From contig JACMQD010000315.1 of assembly GCA_014377155.1 (NCBI GenBank), positions 1 to 9,299 of the forward strand: 9,299 nt of DNA, given 5' to 3'. This DNA comes from Herminiimonas sp. GTDB lineage: Bacteria > Pseudomonadota > Gammaproteobacteria > Burkholderiales > Burkholderiaceae. The notes below the pieces were generated by a model. That model saw only the letters and a program-made list of their open reading frames with translations. It was not told where the DNA came from and did no database searches. The position numbers were made by a program, and so were the translations under genes. This document shows positions 5,357-9,299 of this stretch, piece after piece (position 1 is the first letter of the stretch; every line of letters begins with the position of its first letter).

Positions 5357-6532
5357 TTATCCGGTGTTCGGCTTGACCGAGGCGCAGAAGGCGAGCAAAT
5401 TCGCCGCCAGATCGCCGTGCGCCAGCATTTCGCGCTCCCATTCGGGCGCCGCGCCGGCAAGGTAATGCAAGTCGGTCTGCATCTCTGCCCACGCATCGGA
5501 CAGATCAGCCGGATCGTCAATCTCGACACCATTCCACAGCAACGACAACGTGCGCCAGCTCCGGGTACCGATTCGGTAGCAATCCAGGAACGCCCGCAAT
5601 TTCACGTGATGCAGATCTTTATCCTGCGGGTAGATGTGCCAGATGAACGGCCTTCCCGCCCATAGCGCGCGCACGAAGGAATCTTCGCCCCGCACGAAAT
5701 TCAGGTCGCAGGCCCACAACAGCTTGTCGTAATCCGGTTGCGCGACGAATGGCAACACCCGCACCGTGAGCGCGCCCCTGGTACGCGCGGCGCCGGCATG
5801 CGGCGCGCTTTCAAGAAAGGCCGTGACCGCGTCGATCGCCACGCCTTCCGGCACCAGGCAGATGACGCCACGATCACCGTGTTCCCATGCATCGAAGAGC
5901 GCCGACACCGGTGCATGCGGATAGCAGAACAACGACACCTTCAACGAAGCAGCTTCGGCAGCGCTCACGCCTAGCCCGCCGAGAAATGTCATCTGTGATG
6001 ACCGATCCGATTGAAATTGCCGACGCTGCTGCGTCAGTGCAGCCTCGTGCAACAAACCGCCGGTACGACGCGTGAATCCCGGGAAAAAGAAATATTTGGT
6101 CAACGGCAAGCGCGGATGCGGCGACGACAGCAGGTGGCAACCTTCTACCCAGGCTTCGGCAGTCAGCCCTTCGAGATTGATCCACACCGGCTTCGGATCA
6201 CACTGCACCATCGCCGCGATATAGCCTTCGGGAATATCGCACGCGAAAAATTCGATGACGATATCGGCCACCTCGCTTGCCGAAAATACCCCCTCCTGGT
6301 CCCGCCAATGGCGAACGGTCACGCCAGCAATCCGTTGTTCGGCGATGTCGGTGGCGACTTCCGGACAGATCCGCCGAAAGCTCGCCAAATCATCGATCCA
6401 CAGGGTGACCGAGATAGCATGCTCCTGCTGTAGCTGCCTCGACAGGCGCCAGCAAATACCGACGTCGCCGTAGTTGTCGATGACCTTGCAGAAAAGCACA
6501 AGCGATCTTGCGGGCGTTAGTTCTTGCGGCAT
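5357..6532 (-). CDS. earP: EF-P arginine rhamnosyltransferase (EarP, DUF2331)
   Basis: An inverting GT-B glycosyltransferase that transfers rhamnose from dTDP-beta-L-rhamnose to Arg32 of EF-P, activating it for polyproline translation. The length from the chosen ATG is 391 aa, normal for the family. The N-terminal signature DNYGDVGICWRL gives Asp19 and Asp23, equivalent to the functional Asp13/Asp17 of the Pseudomonas enzyme. The C-terminal donor-site motif is NFVRGEDSFVRALWAGRPF, with Glu283 equivalent to the catalytic Glu273. All key residues are intact. The frame is open further upstream to a TTG at 6619, but the ATG at 6532 gives the family N-terminus. Neither start has a good SD, so the start could shift. 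It precedes efp, the usual pairing, and the two are probably cotranscribed. The upstream promoter is unassigned. Confidence 0.96.
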   Translation of the reverse strand: MPQELTPARSLVLFCKVIDNYGDVGICWRLSRQLQQEHAISVTLWIDDLASFRRICPEVATDIAEQRIAGVTVRHWRDQEGVFSASEVADIVIEFFACDIPEGYIAAMVQCDPKPVWINLEGLTAEAWVEGCHLLSSPHPRLPLTKYFFFPGFTRRTGGLLHEAALTQQRRQFQSDRSSQMTFLGGLGVSAAEAASLKVSLFCYPHAPVSALFDAWEHGDRGVICLVPEGVAIDAVTAFLESAPHAGAARTRGALTVRVLPFVAQPDYDKLLWACDLNFVRGEDSFVRALWAGRPFIWHIYPQDKDLHHVKLRAFLDCYRIGTRSWRTLSLLWNGVEIDDPADLSDAWAEMQTDLHYLAGAAPEWEREMLAHGDLAANLLAFCASVKPNTG

Positions 6533-6931
6533 GGGCTTGTTTTCAAGAGATTGGGAATGCGCGGCTCCCGACGATTCGTTGATGAACAATTCACACTCAC
6601 GAAAATGGCGTCCGTCCAAGACAAACAGTCTTCAACGCAAGCTCGGCCGTACGTGCCTTACCGGAAATCCTACAGGCGAATCGGGCGATTTCTGATACCC
6701 GATGCGTGCATGAAAGAGCAATCTGACAACCTGACCTGTGCGGCAAAGCCTACGAATCGCCTCGCGAATGATGCAGCGGAACCCAAGGCGATCAGCAGTG
6801 AGAGGGCGTGTCCCATCCGGCAAATTATCGCACGCACGCAAACCGTTACCGGTGCAGGGAATCGCCAGCGGGATCGTGAAGGCCGAAGTGTTCAACCAGC
6901 ATTGCTGTTTTTTAACTCATAGGAGCTCCAC
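6533..6931. other. Intergenic region between divergent earP and glsB-like genes
   Basis: About 400 bp with no supported gene. Several short overlapping frames exist on both strands, but none has a good ribosome-binding site or a recognisable product. It must hold the earP promoter (minus) and the glsB promoter (plus). I could not identify convincing -35/-10 pairs for either. At 6897-6913 a tiny hairpin (CAGC-ATT-GCTG) followed by six T lies just before the glsB SD. Confidence 0.5.
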
Positions 6932-7201
6932 ATGAACTTTTTAATCTGGATCGTCGTCGGCGGCATCATCGGATGGCTTGCTAGCATGGTCATGCGGACC
7001 AATGCGCAGCAAGGCATGTTCCTCAACGTGGTCGTCGGTATCATCGGCGCCATGCTGGGTGGTTGGCTGATCGCGCCATTGCTCGGCCAAGGCACGATCA
7101 ACTCGAACGACTTCAGCCTCGGTGGCCTCGCGGTTTCATTCATCGGCGCCTTGATTCTGCTGGCAATCGTGAATCTGGTGCGTCGCGGTAGCCCGCGCTA
7201 A
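6932..7201 (+). CDS. GlsB/YeaQ/YmgE-family stress-response membrane protein
   Basis: A small inner-membrane protein of the transglycosylase-associated (YeaQ/GlsB) family, linked to general and acid stress in several bacteria. Its molecular function is not established and it is not itself a transglycosylase. The 89 residues hold three hydrophobic helices at about 2-20, 29-52 and 62-84. They carry the Gly-rich patterns typical of the family (GGIIGWLASMV, VVVGIIGAMLGGWL, GGLAVSFIGALILLAIVNL), and a basic tail, RRGSPR, follows. E. coli YeaQ is similar in size (82 aa). The start at 6932 is supported by AGGAG at 6921-6925. It is a single gene, closed by the strong hairpin at 7250-7290, so it is not cotranscribed with the LRR-NEL gene downstream. 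Family assignment is secure. Confidence 0.93.
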   Translation: MNFLIWIVVGGIIGWLASMVMRTNAQQGMFLNVVVGIIGAMLGGWLIAPLLGQGTINSNDFSLGGLAVSFIGALILLAIVNLVRRGSPR

Positions 7202-7249
7202 ATCAAGCCTGCAACTTCCGGCCCCGCGTCGGCGGGTTTGACGCGCATT

Positions 7250-7290
7250 AAAAATCCCGCCCACCTTGCGAAAGGTAGGCGGGATTTTTT
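7250..7290. terminator. Strong bidirectional intrinsic terminator
   Basis: AAAAATCCCGCC (7250-7261) plus ACCTT (7263-7267) pair with AAGGT (7272-7276) plus GGCGGGATTTTT (7278-7289). That is 17 pairs with one C/A mismatch and a GCGA loop. Flanking A- and T-runs make it work in both directions. It ends the glsB-like transcript and forces the LRR-NEL gene to have its own promoter between 7291 and 7421. Confidence 0.93.
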
Positions 7291-7310
7291 ATTTCCAAAC
7301 TTGAAATCAA

Positions 7311-7335
7311 TTCGTTGCCAGATTACGGGAAACGC
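7311..7335 (+). promoter_or_regulatory. Degenerate PIP-box-like element upstream of the LRR-NEL gene
   Basis: TTCGT (7311-7315), 15 nt, then AACGC (7331-7335). The first half-site and the spacing fit TTCGB-N15-TTCGB. The second half differs at two bases, and the YANNNT -10 is missing at 30-32 nt (TACCGG is the nearest). It is listed because the neighbouring effector candidate has an intact box. It could be a decayed or non-functional site. Confidence 0.2.
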
Positions 7336-7421
7336 TGACCGACTGATTATCGCCGCGCAAATCAAATACCGGATGGTTGTGGGTATCTTGGTCATCGCGC
7401 CCAATACCACGAAATCCACGC

Positions 7422-9260
7422 ATGGATCAGACCCCCTTGCCGTCCCCCGGCCCTCCAGAGCAGCCGCTGACGCCGGCGAAAGAAGGAGCGGCGGTACCGC
7501 GCGCGGCAGCGACGAGCCGGGACGCAATCGCCGGCATGATGCGCATCGAAACGGAACTCGTCGCTTGGGAACGAAGCGCGTCGCCTGAGGAGCGCCCTGC
7601 CCGCACCCTGGCATCCGAGGCGATCCGCACCGCGCGCAAACGGCGTCAGACCGAACTCGAACTCACCGGGTTGACCGTGTTGCCCGCATGCATAAGAGAC
7701 CTTGAGTGGGTCCAGACCTTGACTCTGGCCGGCTGCACGATCAACAAACTCGACGTCCTGCCCCGGGCGCTGAAGCATCTGCATGCATCAAATGCAGGCA
7801 TCGTTGCAATTGCGGCGCTGCCACACACGCTCGAAACCCTGGCCGTACAAAACAACCGGATCGAGATGTTCACGGACCTGCCGCCGCATCTGCTCACACT
7901 GCAGGCAGCCTGCAACCAGCTGCATGCCCTGCCCGACCTGCCAGCAAGCCTGCTCCATCTCTGTCTTTCAGAAAACCAGCTCGCGCGCCTGCCCGAACTG
8001 CCATCCGGACTGCTGGTACTGGATGTGCACGCGAACAATCTGATCGCCCTGCCAGGCATACCACCGTCGATCTCGATTCTGGATGCCACCAGCAACTACC
8101 TGCGGGACATTCCCGATTCACTCACCCGGATCGCACAGCCGTGGAAAATCCTGCTGGAACATAATCCGCTGAGCGAAGCGGTGCTGGAGCGGATCGAAGC
8201 GTTGCTGCAATCACGCACCGGCCCGGAACTCTTCCTGCAGCGCGGTGGCGGCCTGGACGCACCAAACCAGCGGATGGCCGTGTTCAGGGTCAGCGCCGTC
8301 TCCGGCAATGGCTTGATGCTGGCGTCGCAGGTCAACTACTGGTGTGCGCTGGCCGGGCTGGAAGACGACGACATCGCCGCGCTGCGCGACGTGTGGGACC
8401 AGATTGAAACCGACATCACAGCCAATCAGGGTGCGCAAAGACTGATGCCATTCATCAGGCTGCTGGAAGCATTGCAGACCCTCGCCGCCGAGGAACCCCG
8501 TCCGCTGCAGGAAATGATGGGCGAGCGGATCGCAATCCTGCTCAGCGACGTCTCGCGTGACCAAACACTCTTGCACCGCATTATCGACGCAGCACAAACA
8601 ACGCAGGATACCCACCAGGGCCGGCCGGTAGCGGCGCTTCACATTTTCGAATTGGCAAAAGAGCAAAGCGACGCCCTGAGAGGCGGACACGACCGCGAGA
8701 CCCTGATCGCACTGGGTAACAAGGTCTACGCCGAAGCGGTCATGGCGGAACTGATCGAGGACACCGCAATAGACCGTCGTCCCGATGTGTCGATTAATGA
8801 CCTGACCGCAGCCTGTCAGATCCGGCTGTATCGCCTGATGTGGACGCCCGAACCATCCCCGGAGCAAATGCAGTGGGCCGCCGAAAGAATCAGCGATGCG
8901 CAAACCGCCGTGCTGGCCGACCTGCTCGAAGAGCGACTTGGCGATGCCGACATGCGCATGGAATTCTTCATCGACTGGGAACCGTGGCTGACTTACCTGC
9001 AAGCCGCGATGCCACCCGCACTGCATGCCGCTTCACTGCAGATGATGGAACACGCCGATCGGCTGAACGAGCAATGGTCGATGTTGGACATGAAGCTTGA
9101 ACTTGCTACTGCAATGGTCGGTGAGGAGAGTGCTTCTGCGCAGGCGATCGCGGATGAGCGGGAGGCGTTGGATGCGGAATATGAAGCTATTGCCAGAGGA
9201 ATTTTGCTGCCTGTTCAACGCAAATTAACAAAGGCAATGCTAGGCATCCTCCCAGGCTGA
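7422..9260 (+). CDS. Leucine-rich-repeat protein with IpaH/SspH-type NEL domain lacking the catalytic cysteine
   Basis: The layout matches type III secreted E3 ubiquitin ligases (IpaH, SspH, SlrP), which bind host targets through LRRs and ubiquitinate them with a C-terminal NEL domain. From the ATG at 7422 it has 612 residues. The N-terminus (MDQTPLPSPGPPEQPLTP) is Pro-rich and disordered. Five exact 20-residue LRRs plus one of 21 span about 114-234 (PxxLxxLxxxxNxLxxLPxL). The cap shows NPLS at 248-251, as in IpaH. The NEL domain covers about 285-612, with VNYW at 304-307, DAAQTTQD at 389-396 and LIALG at 428-432. In IpaH the DAAQTTQD segment reads DATESCED, with cysteine as nucleophile. Here that position is Thr394 (codon 8601-8603, ACG), and a four-residue insertion follows. 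The other NEL-region cysteines, Cys308 and Cys465, are elsewhere. A TTG at 7377 is an alternative start; no good SD is seen. No signal peptide. Family assignment is strong; loss of ligase activity is inferred. Confidence 0.93.
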   Translation: MDQTPLPSPGPPEQPLTPAKEGAAVPRAAATSRDAIAGMMRIETELVAWERSASPEERPARTLASEAIRTARKRRQTELELTGLTVLPACIRDLEWVQTLTLAGCTINKLDVLPRALKHLHASNAGIVAIAALPHTLETLAVQNNRIEMFTDLPPHLLTLQAACNQLHALPDLPASLLHLCLSENQLARLPELPSGLLVLDVHANNLIALPGIPPSISILDATSNYLRDIPDSLTRIAQPWKILLEHNPLSEAVLERIEALLQSRTGPELFLQRGGGLDAPNQRMAVFRVSAVSGNGLMLASQVNYWCALAGLEDDDIAALRDVWDQIETDITANQGAQRLMPFIRLLEALQTLAAEEPRPLQEMMGERIAILLSDVSRDQTLLHRIIDAAQTTQDTHQGRPVAALHIFELAKEQSDALRGGHDRETLIALGNKVYAEAVMAELIEDTAIDRRPDVSINDLTAACQIRLYRLMWTPEPSPEQMQWAAERISDAQTAVLADLLEERLGDADMRMEFFIDWEPWLTYLQAAMPPALHAASLQMMEHADRLNEQWSMLDMKLELATAMVGEESASAQAIADEREALDAEYEAIARGILLPVQRKLTKAMLGILPG

Positions 9261-9299
9261 ATGAAAGCCGATGCCGGACAACGGCAACGACCAACCCTA
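9261..9299 (+). CDS. Possible start of a further ORF, cut by the window edge
   Basis: An ATG directly follows the LRR-NEL stop (TGA-ATG) and stays open for the remaining 13 codons. A weak AGG at 9254-9256 lies four bases before it. Such contact would allow translational coupling, for example with a chaperone or second effector. Thirteen codons prove nothing. Confidence 0.15.
   Translation, partial: MKADAGQRQRPTL

Noticed and set aside
6533..6619. TTG-initiated 29-residue N-terminal extension of EarP
   Set aside because: The family N-terminus begins just before the DNYGD motif. The extension has no similarity to known EarP and no good SD.
6524..6922. 132-aa plus-strand frame in the earP-glsB spacer
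   Set aside because: It overlaps the earP 5' end, lacks an SD, has odd composition and resembles nothing. It is better read as non-coding promoter DNA.
7336..7421. HrpL-type hrp box (GGAACC-N15/16-CCACNNA) upstream of the LRR-NEL gene
   Set aside because: A CCACGAA half occurs near 7408, but no GGAACC-like sequence is at the required distance.

Overview
The window looks like a GC-rich betaproteobacterium, probably Burkholderiales and possibly Oxalobacteraceae. This is inferred from gene content and codon style, chiefly an arginine-type elongation factor P (EF-P) with its rhamnosyltransferase EarP, plus purU, a bactofilin and a CurA-type reductase. Most of the sequence is chromosomal housekeeping. 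Two genes look like type III secretion effectors, which suggests a host-associated (plant, fungal or protist) lifestyle.

Layout, left to right: purU (formyltetrahydrofolate deformylase, minus, running off the left edge); a bactofilin (minus) with its own terminator; a divergent intergenic region of about 340 bp with an isolated sigma70-like promoter and an inverted repeat; a CurA-like NADPH reductase (plus); a convergent spacer with six perfect 7-bp tandem repeats; an unrecognised 421-aa gene (minus) with a PIP/hrpII-box promoter; a terminator-rich spacer; efp then earP (both minus, transcribed earP to efp); a spacer of about 400 bp; a GlsB/YeaQ-type small membrane protein (plus) closed by a strong bidirectional terminator; and a 612-aa leucine-rich-repeat protein with an IpaH-type NEL (novel E3 ligase) domain (plus).

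The two most notable points are these. First, the 421-aa gene carries TTCGC-N15-TTCGT followed 31 nt later by TACCAT. This matches the plant-inducible promoter read by HrpB/HrpX-type activators and fixes the start at a GTG behind a perfect AGGAGG. Second, the LRR-NEL protein aligns well with the IpaH/SspH ubiquitin-ligase domain, but Thr-Thr-Gln-Asp stands where the catalytic Ser-Cys-Glu-Asp belongs, so it is probably a ligase-dead pseudo-enzyme. These genes lie on either side of the efp-earP-glsB block, so this may be a site where effectors enter an otherwise conserved neighbourhood.

Functional links: EarP rhamnosylates Arg32 of EF-P, and Arg32 is present here exactly. The two effector candidates are inferred to act in a host cell after secretion. 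No secretion-system genes are in the window, so the secretion machinery itself is assumed.
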